Of a DNA stretch of 34,794 bases, positions 19,628-26,810 are shown piece by piece (the first letter of the stretch is position 1; each line of letters begins with the position of its first letter). The position numbers and the translations under genes were made by a program. The stretch is taken from positions 1 through 34,794 of the IMG/VR virus record IMGVR_UViG_3300027791_000068, one strand, 5' to 3'. The DNA is from a virus. The notes beneath the pieces are model-generated. The model saw only the letters and a program-made list of their open reading frames with translations. It was not told where the DNA came from and made no database searches.

Positions 19628-20462
19628 TGGCTCTAAAGGCATCGTTTTACTGGCGCAAAACAGCACACACGACTACGTAAAGCAGGCCTGTGTGCTGGCA
19701 ATGAGCATCAGGGCTACTAATGACACTAACGTCTGCTTGTTAACCGACGATAAAGTACCATCTAGGTATTTACACCTGTTTGATTGCATCAAACCTATAC
19801 CATGGAACGATGATGCAACTGATACAGAGTGGAAAGTAAACAACCGTTGGAAGTTATACCATGCAAGTCCGTATGATGAAACTATCGTAATGGACACTGA
19901 TATGCTTGTATTACAAAACATTGATACATGGTGGGACTTTTTAGGCAACTATGAAATGTTCTATGTTAGCAAAGTATACACATACCGAGGTACTGTAGTA
20001 AATGATACTTACTATCGTAAGACATTTAAAGCAAATGACTTACCTAACTTGTATGCTGGCTTACATTACTTTAAAAAGTGTGATTTTGCAAAGGAGTTTT
20101 ATACTTGGTTAGAACTAGTTATGAACAACTGGCAACTATTTTATGGAAAGTATGCACCTAAGCAATACCAAAACTGGTTAAGTGTTGATACTAGTACTGC
20201 AATCGTAGCAAAGATACTAGACTGCGAAGATAAGATAACAAACAAGAAAGTTTCCTTTCCAAGTTTTACACATATGAAGCCTAAGATACAAGGTTGGTAT
20301 AACCCTAGCGAAACATGGCGTAGTAGAGTAGGCAGTTATCTAACAGATGACCTAGCATTAAAAATAGGCAATCATCAACAGCAAGGCATTTTTCATTATA
20401 CTGAAAAAGAGTTCTTAACAGATGACAAAGTTGCAAAATATGAAAAGGGTATTGGGATATGA
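19620..20462 (+). CDS. Glycosyltransferase-like protein, GT-A/GT8 type (280 aa), tandem paralogue
   Basis: I choose the ATG at 19620 rather than the in-frame TTG at 19614, giving 280 aa and an 8-base overlap with the previous gene. The protein opens with a Rossmann-like strand ('GIVLLAQNSTHDYVKQA') and carries the DxD motif D92-T-D94 in 'IVMDTDMLVL'. An aromatic-rich middle ('GLHYFKKCDFAKEFYTWLE') and a late 'SFTHMKP', which could supply the metal-binding histidine, follow. All of this fits a GT-A glycosyltransferase related to GT8. It is a tandem, diverged duplicate of the upstream enzyme and could add a different sugar. The stop overlaps the next start as ATGA. Confidence 0.7.
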   Translation: MLNGSKGIVLLAQNSTHDYVKQACVLAMSIRATNDTNVCLLTDDKVPSRYLHLFDCIKPIPWNDDATDTEWKVNNRWKLYHASPYDETIVMDTDMLVLQNIDTWWDFLGNYEMFYVSKVYTYRGTVVNDTYYRKTFKANDLPNLYAGLHYFKKCDFAKEFYTWLELVMNNWQLFYGKYAPKQYQNWLSVDTSTAIVAKILDCEDKITNKKVSFPSFTHMKPKIQGWYNPSETWRSRVGSYLTDDLALKIGNHQQQGIFHYTEKEFLTDDKVAKYEKGIGI

Positions 20463-21049
20463 AACTAAGTTACACACAACCAATACACCAACGTTATGTA
20501 ATATTTAATCCGTCAAATGGTGACGTTCTTTCTTTGCCTAACTACAAACCAGAAGAAGGTAGTTATATTCCTGTAGAAGAAACGCAAGTTACAGGGTTAC
20601 TTTCAGGCGCCGAACCATTAAGCTATTACTATGTACACTACATTAAAAAAACTAAGACATATGAACTTAGACTACGAACTAATACTAGTATAGACAGCTA
20701 TTTTGTTGACGACTTAATATATGAAGTTCCAATGACTTCAGAAGATAGTCCTGATATACATATTATACAAAACATTAACGATACTTGTTGGAAAATTACA
20801 ATAGGTGGTGATCTAAAAGCAAACATATTAGCACAACGGGTTAGCTTTAAAAATACTTTGTATTTTAGTATAACTGAAAAGTCAGACCCAAATATATTAC
20901 TAAAAACAATTTCATTTAATTTCTCAGAACTACATGATACCAAATACGTTATTGTTCCATTTGACAGTAAATTTGAATTTGAAGCAAAACCAGTTAGTGT
21001 GTATACCATCAAAAACTTTGATAGATACATGTATGAGGTACACCAATGA
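20459..21049 (+). CDS. Protein of unknown function (196 aa)
   Basis: I do not recognise this gene. The 196-aa product is rich in beta-forming residues and aromatics. It begins 'MKLSYTQPIHQRYVIFNP' and has 'LSYYYVHYIKKTKTYELR' near residues 55-75. There is no signal peptide, membrane segment, cysteine cluster or catalytic motif. It is overlapped by both neighbours (ATGA at 20459, and four bases shared with the gene at 21046) and follows a good ribosome binding site (AAAGGG), so it belongs to the same translational unit as the glycosyltransferase-like proteins. The composition would fit a small beta-sandwich, possibly a virion or binding protein, but this is a guess. Confidence 0.65.
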   Translation: MKLSYTQPIHQRYVIFNPSNGDVLSLPNYKPEEGSYIPVEETQVTGLLSGAEPLSYYYVHYIKKTKTYELRLRTNTSIDSYFVDDLIYEVPMTSEDSPDIHIIQNINDTCWKITIGGDLKANILAQRVSFKNTLYFSITEKSDPNILLKTISFNFSELHDTKYVIVPFDSKFEFEAKPVSVYTIKNFDRYMYEVHQ

Positions 21050-21930
21050 AAATTAATATAGCTGAACAAGACATTATCTTCTTATCGTACGATGAACCAA
21101 ATTGCGAAAAGAACTATGTTGATTTAATCAATAAAGTGCCCTGGGCCAAACGTGTACATGGTGTAGATGGCAGTGATGCCGCACACAAAGCGTGTGCAGA
21201 ACTTAGTGAAACCAAACACTTTGTTACAGTTGATGGTGATACAGTTATTGATCCAGCATTTTTAAATGTAGTATTAGACTTAGATGCACTAGGAGTTGAT
21301 GATGACTACCAATTTAGTTGGTGCGGTAACATTAATGTTAACGGATTAAAGTACGGCAACGGCAGTTTAAAAATGTGGACTAAAGATTTTGTAAAAAATA
21401 TGAAAACACATGAGAACACAGATGGTGGCGCAGACACTAGTATTGAATTTTGTTACTTTGATAATTATTATCAACTAAATGACAATTACAGTACTAGTAT
21501 TATTAGTGCTACTCCACATCAAGCATGGAGAGCAGGGTTCCGTGAAGGTGTAAAGATGAGTTTGAATAGAGGAGCCAAAGTTAAAGACGTTGCAAGTGAA
21601 ACTTGGTGGCAAAACTATCAACGTTTGTTAATATGGATGCAAGTTGGTGCTGATGTAGACAACGGTATATGGAGTGTAGCAGGAGCCAGACAAGGGTGCT
21701 ACATGACAACGTGTACTGATTGGGATCACGTACAAACAAGAGACTTTAAATACTTAAACGAGTTATGGCTTTCTACAAAAGACAAGGATCCAATGGAACT
21801 TGCTCAGCACTATGGTAAGACACTTAACAGCGAACAAGGCTTACCAATCTCAACTAACCCATTTGACGAAGAACAAAGTCATTTTTTTAAAGAAGTGTAT
21901 GTTAACACAGACAGGGTATTACGCAAATGA
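21046..21930 (+). CDS. Glycosyltransferase-like DGD protein (294 aa), paralogue of the gene at 28884
   Basis: The protein begins with a beta strand 'DIIFLSYDEPNCEKN', then 'AKRVHGVDGSDAAHKACAE', then 'FVTVDGDTVID', in which D63-G-D65 resembles the DxD metal/nucleotide-sugar motif of GT-A enzymes. Shared with the later paralogue are 'VNGLKYGNGSLK' and 'AWRAGFREGVKMS'. I recall this family from marine T4-like phages, where it is usually called hypothetical or glycosyltransferase. The ribosome binding site GAGG lies before the ATG. The stop overlaps the start of the 55-aa membrane protein (ATGA). Glycosyl transfer is inferred from the fold-like pattern; donor and acceptor are unknown. Confidence 0.65.
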   Translation: MKINIAEQDIIFLSYDEPNCEKNYVDLINKVPWAKRVHGVDGSDAAHKACAELSETKHFVTVDGDTVIDPAFLNVVLDLDALGVDDDYQFSWCGNINVNGLKYGNGSLKMWTKDFVKNMKTHENTDGGADTSIEFCYFDNYYQLNDNYSTSIISATPHQAWRAGFREGVKMSLNRGAKVKDVASETWWQNYQRLLIWMQVGADVDNGIWSVAGARQGCYMTTCTDWDHVQTRDFKYLNELWLSTKDKDPMELAQHYGKTLNSEQGLPISTNPFDEEQSHFFKEVYVNTDRVLRK

Positions 21931-22094
21931 GTAAATTAGAAGAAACTTGCGAAAATTGTCGTATAGCAATAAGCACAGACAGCATTGAAGTAGACAGTAG
22001 TACAGGAAACTTATACTTAGAGGCAGGAATCTTAGTAGCAGTGATAGCAGTATTGTACATTGGCAAGAAATTAGTGGACAAGTATATTAAATGA
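21927..22094 (+). CDS. 55-aa single-membrane-span protein with N-terminal CxxC
   Basis: This short gene fills exactly the gap between two larger ones. Its ATG overlaps the stop of the previous gene (ATGA), and its TGA overlaps the start of the radical SAM gene (ATGA at 22091). The 55 residues have a polar N-terminus with C8-x-x-C11 ('ETCENCRIA'), a middle rich in S/T/D, one hydrophobic segment (about residues 31-47, 'YLEAGILVAVIAVLYIG') and a lysine-rich end. This predicts a small inner-membrane protein with its basic tail in the cytoplasm. Its tight coupling to a radical SAM gene raises the possibility of a partner or substrate. No known family is recognised. Confidence 0.65.
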   Translation: MSKLEETCENCRIAISTDSIEVDSSTGNLYLEAGILVAVIAVLYIGKKLVDKYIK

Positions 22095-23464
22095 GCGAAC
22101 TAGAAAAAATTAAAACAGTAATGCCTATTGTTGAGGCTGAAACTTCGCCAACATTTTGTTTAGCAAAGTGGCATCACACAACTATCTATCTTGCAACAGG
22201 TGAAACACATAGTTGTTATCATCCTGCTCCTCATAAAATTCCTTTAGAAGAATTAAAAGATAATCCTAGTGCATTACACAACACAAAGCAAAAGAAAGCT
22301 GAACGTAGTGCAATGATGTGCGGAGATAAACCAGACGGTTGTAGTTACTGTTGGAAAATTGAAGCAATGGGTAAAGATTTTGTTAGTGATAGACATATTA
22401 AAACTACTAGTATCTATACTGAGGAAAGAGTAGCGGAAATAAAACAAAAAGGGGCGGATTTTAACGTAAATCCTGAGTACATTGAAATTAGTTTTAGTAA
22501 CGAGTGTAATTTTAAGTGCGGATATTGTCACCCTAAAGCTTCTAGTAGGTACTATAACGAAATAAAACAGCACGGACCATACAACATGTCAAGCACACAC
22601 AGGCAAGACATTGATTGGTTTGAAATACAGAAGGACGAGGATACTAATCCATATGTAAAAGCGTTCTGGGAATGGTGGCCAGAGCTTAGTAAGACATTAA
22701 ATATTTTACGTATCACAGGCGGTGAGCCATTAATGCATAAAAGTTTTTGGAACTTGTTAGAAAAATTAGACAACGATCCTAAACCTCATATCCAAATTGA
22801 AGTTAACAGTAACATGGGCGTTAAGCCTAAGCTAGTTGAAAGATTAACTACAACTGTGAAGCGTCTTAAAGCAGAAGGCAAAATTAAAAGTTTTAAACTA
22901 TACACTAGTATTGATACTTGGGGACCAAGAGCTGAATATGCACGTACAGGGTTAGACATTAAGTTATGGGAACAAAACTTAGATTACTATCTAACTGAAA
23001 CAAATTGGCCTGTGACATTTATGATTACATTTAATATATTTGGAGTAACTAGTTTTAATCAGTTACTAGAAAAAATATTAGAATGGCGTGAAAAATATAA
23101 TAGCGATGATAATGCTACACAATGGCAACGTATTAGGTTTGATACACCTCACCTAAAAGAGCCTAGTATATATGATATGAACATATTGCCCAAGGACGAA
23201 TTTATACCATACATGGAAAAACATTTACAGTACATGCGTGATAATCAAGACGACCAAAGCAGATCTAAATTTACAGAACTAGAAGTAGAAAAGTTTAAAC
23301 GTGTTGTTGAGTACATGCGTACAACACATTACGAGCCACGTAAGTTAGAACAAGCACGTAAAGATTTCCATAACTGGTTTAAAGAATTTGATCGCAGGCG
23401 TGATTGTAGCTTAGTAGAAACATTTCCTGAACTAGAGGAGTTTTACAATGACTGCGGAAAGTAG
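22091..23464 (+). CDS. Radical SAM protein with N-terminal twitch-like cysteine module (457 aa)
   Basis: The core radical SAM motif CX3CX2C is present as C139, C143, C146 ('NECNFKCGYC'), the ligands of the [4Fe-4S] cluster that cleaves S-adenosylmethionine. The SAM-binding 'GGEP' is at 210-213. Before the core lies a cysteine module: C23, C42, then C77, C84 and C87 ('CGDKPDGCSYC'). It resembles the twitch/SPASM auxiliary cluster region placed N-terminally in marine phage radical SAM proteins. The usual CC pair is C42-Y43 here, so cluster binding may differ. The C-terminus carries 'ETFPEL' (443-448), shared with two other radical SAM proteins of this window. The reaction and substrate are unknown. 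The gene overlaps the 55-aa gene upstream and the next radical SAM gene by 17 bases. Confidence 0.85.
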   Translation: MSELEKIKTVMPIVEAETSPTFCLAKWHHTTIYLATGETHSCYHPAPHKIPLEELKDNPSALHNTKQKKAERSAMMCGDKPDGCSYCWKIEAMGKDFVSDRHIKTTSIYTEERVAEIKQKGADFNVNPEYIEISFSNECNFKCGYCHPKASSRYYNEIKQHGPYNMSSTHRQDIDWFEIQKDEDTNPYVKAFWEWWPELSKTLNILRITGGEPLMHKSFWNLLEKLDNDPKPHIQIEVNSNMGVKPKLVERLTTTVKRLKAEGKIKSFKLYTSIDTWGPRAEYARTGLDIKLWEQNLDYYLTETNWPVTFMITFNIFGVTSFNQLLEKILEWREKYNSDDNATQWQRIRFDTPHLKEPSIYDMNILPKDEFIPYMEKHLQYMRDNQDDQSRSKFTELEVEKFKRVVEYMRTTHYEPRKLEQARKDFHNWFKEFDRRRDCSLVETFPELEEFYNDCGK

Positions 23465-24641
23465 CACTTTTTGTATTCTTCCGTGGATCCATTTCTACGC
23501 AAATCCAGACGGTAATGTACTCCCTTGTTGCATTGGAGATTGGCGTCAACCTCTTGGAAATACTCGTAACAACACTATTCAAGAAATTTGGAATAGTGAA
23601 GAATATAAAAAGTTACGACTAGCATTATTAAATAACGAAAAGCCTAGTACGTGTACACAATGTTGGAAGCATGAAGAAGCAGGTTTAGAAAGTAATAGGA
23701 TTGCACAAAACAATCGCTTCATAAAGCATATTAATATAAAAGACGAAACCAAAATTGACGGTTCGTTGGACTTAATGAAGTTGTTATACTTTGATGTGCG
23801 TTGGAGTAATATTTGTAATTTTAAATGTAGAACGTGTAGTAGCACATATAGTTCAAGTTGGGCATTAGAAGATAATAAGAACGGCGAAAAGAAACCTGTA
23901 TATATTTTTGCAGGCGGAGACAGTAACGAAGATTTATTTAATCAATTCAAACCTTATCTTAAAGATATACAAGATTATTATTTTGCAGGAGGCGAGCCTC
24001 TAATTACAGATAAGCATTATGATATTTTAGATTACTTAATTGAAAATAAAAAGACTGATGCTATACTACAATACAATAGTAATTTAAGTAACTTATTCTT
24101 TAAAAAGAAAAGCATTACAGAGTATTGGAATAATTTTAAGCATGTTGAAGTACGTGCAAGTATTGACGGCTATGGAAATAGAGGCGAATACATTAGAGAA
24201 GGCACTGACTGGCCTACAATTGAACAAAACTTAAAAATTATTAAAGAAGAAAGCCCACATGTAATTATTAGTTTTAATTGTGTAGTAAGTGCATTTAATG
24301 TATTAACACTTGTAGACTTTTTAGAATATATGACAAACAAAGGCTTTGATGTAAACAACAGTACGCTTTATAATATAGTTGAACCTAATTATTATAGCTT
24401 TAATGTATTAACAGACAATCAACGACAAACAGCTATAGACAAGCTACAAGCGTATATAAACACAATAACACATACTGAGCATAAAAGACATGTACAAGGT
24501 GTTATTGATTATTTGCATAAGTCAACATTTGATCAAAGTGCAAGTGACTTGTTTAAGTCTAAGAATATGTACTTTGATAAAATACGAAATCGATCGTTTG
24601 ACGAAACGTTTCCAGAACTTAGTGATGTATTAACGGATTAA
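23448..24641 (+). CDS. Twitch-domain radical SAM protein (397 aa)
   Basis: The N-terminal twitch-like module has C9 in 'FCILPWIHFY', the pair C27-C28 in 'VLPCCIG', and C69-x-x-C72 in 'TCTQCW', with 'IQEIWNSEEYKKLR' between. The radical SAM cluster motif follows as C123, C127, C130 ('ICNFKCRTC') and 'GGEP' at 181-184. Later 'RASIDGYGNRGEYIR' is typical of this group. The C-terminal tail has 'TFPEL' at 387-391. The enzyme is expected to be a cytoplasmic iron-sulfur protein performing radical chemistry on an unknown substrate. It starts 17 bases inside the upstream radical SAM gene with GAGGAG as ribosome binding site. It ends in a 23-base convergent overlap with the minus-strand gene. Confidence 0.88.
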   Translation: MTAESSTFCILPWIHFYANPDGNVLPCCIGDWRQPLGNTRNNTIQEIWNSEEYKKLRLALLNNEKPSTCTQCWKHEEAGLESNRIAQNNRFIKHINIKDETKIDGSLDLMKLLYFDVRWSNICNFKCRTCSSTYSSSWALEDNKNGEKKPVYIFAGGDSNEDLFNQFKPYLKDIQDYYFAGGEPLITDKHYDILDYLIENKKTDAILQYNSNLSNLFFKKKSITEYWNNFKHVEVRASIDGYGNRGEYIREGTDWPTIEQNLKIIKEESPHVIISFNCVVSAFNVLTLVDFLEYMTNKGFDVNNSTLYNIVEPNYYSFNVLTDNQRQTAIDKLQAYINTITHTEHKRHVQGVIDYLHKSTFDQSASDLFKSKNMYFDKIRNRSFDETFPELSDVLTD

Positions 24642-25485
24642 TTTGGTCGCTTTGTCGCATAACAGTTTCATACGTTAGCATATCCAACCAACGCTTTTTC
24701 ATTTCATAAAGACTAAAGCCATCAGTTTGACTGTTTACAGCAGACTTCATTAACTTAACCCATTTAGTTTGAGCTTCCCCAACTATTTTGTCAGTTTCAT
24801 CTTTCCACTCATGTTTAAATATTTGCTTTAGATAATCGTAATGTTCAATTGGTGTTGGATGCCCGTCTTGGAATCTTTTATCAACAATTTTTCTATCTTT
24901 TACAAACTTAGCTTCTAGATTGTTAGCCCATAGTGTTTGATAAATGCTAGGAAGTATTGGATCTATACTTTCGTTGTATAACTCAATAAGAGTTTTTAGT
25001 TTTAATTCTACATTTCTTGCAAGATTCCATTGATTAGGAAATTCAAAATCTAACATTTGTATCATGTGATGTTGTGTACGATGTTTAAGTAACTGATGAG
25101 CACTTTTAATTAGTGCAAAGTCTCTAACGTATGCACCGTACTCACTAAAAAAGTTTTGAATAAAGTCTTGAGGATACTCACTCTGTGAATATATGTTACC
25201 TGGAACTAGCCACCCGTCTTTCTCTGGCAGATATCTATCTTCTCTACATACATTAGTCCATTGCACAATAACTAAATCGTTGTGATCAAAGTTATAAACA
25301 TTATCAGTCTGCATAATCATATTATGAATATACTGATTACCTGCTCCACTACGGCCAAAGTTTCTAAACTCAGCATCAGGGAACTCAGCACCTAGTATGT
25401 TTGCCCATGTACCCCATAGATACCCAGTAAAGCTACAGCCAAATGTAAAAATCCTTTTAGGATGATTATGTATTAGTTTTTTCAT
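24619..25485 (-). CDS. SGNH-hydrolase-like protein (288 aa)
   Basis: The N-terminus has a beta strand followed by 'TFGCSFTG', with S18 as the likely nucleophile of an SGNH/GDSL-type esterase or acyltransferase. 'GRSGAGNQ' (44-51) gives the block III asparagine, N50, and 'QDGHPTPIEH' near the C-terminal third gives D207 and H209, a D-x-H version of the usual D-x-x-H pair. Families of this type remove or move acyl groups, often acetyl, on sugars; the substrate here is unknown. There is no signal peptide. It is the second gene of the minus-strand pair, starting 20 bases inside the upstream gene, and ends in a convergent overlap with a radical SAM gene. Confidence 0.7.
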   Translation of the reverse strand: MKKLIHNHPKRIFTFGCSFTGYLWGTWANILGAEFPDAEFRNFGRSGAGNQYIHNMIMQTDNVYNFDHNDLVIVQWTNVCREDRYLPEKDGWLVPGNIYSQSEYPQDFIQNFFSEYGAYVRDFALIKSAHQLLKHRTQHHMIQMLDFEFPNQWNLARNVELKLKTLIELYNESIDPILPSIYQTLWANNLEAKFVKDRKIVDKRFQDGHPTPIEHYDYLKQIFKHEWKDETDKIVGEAQTKWVKLMKSAVNSQTDGFSLYEMKKRWLDMLTYETVMRQSDQINPLIHH

Positions 25486-26749
25486 TCTTTTTCTCTTTTA
25501 AATATTTAACCAAATCAAACATAACGTTTTTAGTATGCTTTTCTTGTATCATAGTTTTAAGGTTGTGTACAGATATATCTGCAAATCTAAACTTCCACTT
25601 GATTGCTTTTTTAGGATCTAACTGTTGTAAGTGGTTTACTTGTTTAACTATTTGTGCTTTAAGTTTAACCCAACGCTTGTATGTATCTCTTTCATCATCA
25701 AAGCTATAATCAAATATTCCATCATATAGTTTATAGCCGTAGTCTTGTAATTTTTGATTACACTGATGCTGACCAAATATAACAAATGGTTGTAAATGGT
25801 ATATGCTTCTAAATGTTTTTTCGCTCCAGAACAAACTAGTACCGTTCCAGTTTTCTGCAAATGTTTCGTTTACAACTTGAAATAATGTTTGCTGATGCAA
25901 GTAGCTGTTTAGACTCATAGCATGATTAGTTACAAAATCATCTGTATCAACTGTAAGGGGGAGAATAGTTTTGTTCCAAGTTTTTAAATCAGATCGACTA
26001 ATGGGTGAACCTACCGGTAACTGATAACTTTCCATATGCTTGATAGTTTTTTTATCAAATCTGTTATGACTTACTAATCCGTGATCGTATAAGTTACTAT
26101 GAAAAATTTCAAATGCACTTAACGTCCGATGCGGTCTGTTAACACGACTTAGGCTTAAAAATGATTTACCTGTGTAACGTTTTTTTGTTTGTGCTATTTC
26201 ATGTTCTAGTCGTTCTTGCAAAATAACTTCAACAGGTTTCTTTTCAATTTGTTGTCCAATAGCATCACCAGGCTTCGTAGCACCTGCTATTCCAAATATC
26301 ATACTTTCAAAATTATTAAATGTAACAACTTTAATTGAGTGTTCAATCTTGTGTTCCATATTATAACGTATGATGTTATCGTTGTCGTACATGTTTGAAC
26401 TAAAGAAAATAATCTTTTCAGGATCTATTCTTGCTTGTTTACAGCTATAATATAGTACATCAAAGAACGGGGCATCGTGTATTGTGCTAAAGCCTTCGGT
26501 ACTAGCATCAAAAAAGAAAAAACATTTTGGATCTTTTCTTAATTGCGACTGAGCTCGATGTTTAACAAACTGAAAAAGATTAACATCTTTCTGCCATTTG
26601 GGATAACTGATTAACGCATGTACAATAGACACATCATCAAAACCTTCTTGACTTAGTACTAATTGATCTTTTAACTTTTCAATCGACAGCGTAGTTTTTG
26701 GCTGTTGAATAAATTCGTTAAAGATGATAGAGTCTTTAATTAACTTCAT
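25466..26749 (-). CDS. Glycosyltransferase-like protein (427 aa)
   Basis: This 427-aa soluble protein carries the pattern 'FLSLSRVNRPHRTLSAFEI' (about residues 195-215). Further on come 'VVNETFAENW' and 'FWSEKTFRSIYHLQPFVIFG', where E-K-T-F and P-F-x-x-x-G recall the donor-side motif of a glycosyltransferase-like family common in marine T4-like phages. The C-terminus is lysine-rich and probably helical. The assignment to glycosyl transfer is by family resemblance; catalytic residues are not proven. GGAAAG (26763-26758) is a good ribosome binding site for the ATG at 26749. It is the first gene of the minus-strand pair and diverges from the nucleotide-sugar dehydrogenase. Confidence 0.65.
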   Translation of the reverse strand: MKLIKDSIIFNEFIQQPKTTLSIEKLKDQLVLSQEGFDDVSIVHALISYPKWQKDVNLFQFVKHRAQSQLRKDPKCFFFFDASTEGFSTIHDAPFFDVLYYSCKQARIDPEKIIFFSSNMYDNDNIIRYNMEHKIEHSIKVVTFNNFESMIFGIAGATKPGDAIGQQIEKKPVEVILQERLEHEIAQTKKRYTGKSFLSLSRVNRPHRTLSAFEIFHSNLYDHGLVSHNRFDKKTIKHMESYQLPVGSPISRSDLKTWNKTILPLTVDTDDFVTNHAMSLNSYLHQQTLFQVVNETFAENWNGTSLFWSEKTFRSIYHLQPFVIFGQHQCNQKLQDYGYKLYDGIFDYSFDDERDTYKRWVKLKAQIVKQVNHLQQLDPKKAIKWKFRFADISVHNLKTMIQEKHTKNVMFDLVKYLKEKKNEKTNT

Positions 26750-26762
26750 AAGGTATACTTTC

Positions 26763-26770
26763 CATAAATA
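26763..26770 (+). promoter_or_regulatory. Late-promoter-like octamer CATAAATA (rightward)
   Basis: CATAAATA matches the T4 late octamer except for the first base. It lies in the 61-base divergent gap, and transcription would start near 26776, giving a leader with GGAGAA (26801-26806) before the GTG at 26811. It is the left arm of an inverted repeat with the leftward copy. Confidence 0.55.
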
Positions 26771-26776
26771 CTACTA

Positions 26777-26784
26777 TATTTATG
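26777..26784 (-). promoter_or_regulatory. Late-promoter-like octamer CATAAATA (leftward)
   Basis: On the minus strand the same CATAAATA reads leftward, with transcription expected near 26771 and the ribosome binding site of the 427-aa gene just downstream. The two octamers are separated by only six bases and form a perfect 8-base inverted repeat, so two polymerases could hardly occupy both at once. Confidence 0.55.
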
Positions 26785-26810
26785 TACGCATATAATGATT
26801 GGAGAACAGA

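Noticed and set aside
26791-26796. TATAAT hexamer as a -10 box for the nucleotide-sugar dehydrogenase
   Set aside because: Transcription would start within or after the ribosome binding site at 26801-26806, and no -35 hexamer is visible at 17 bases. The octamer at 26763 fits better.
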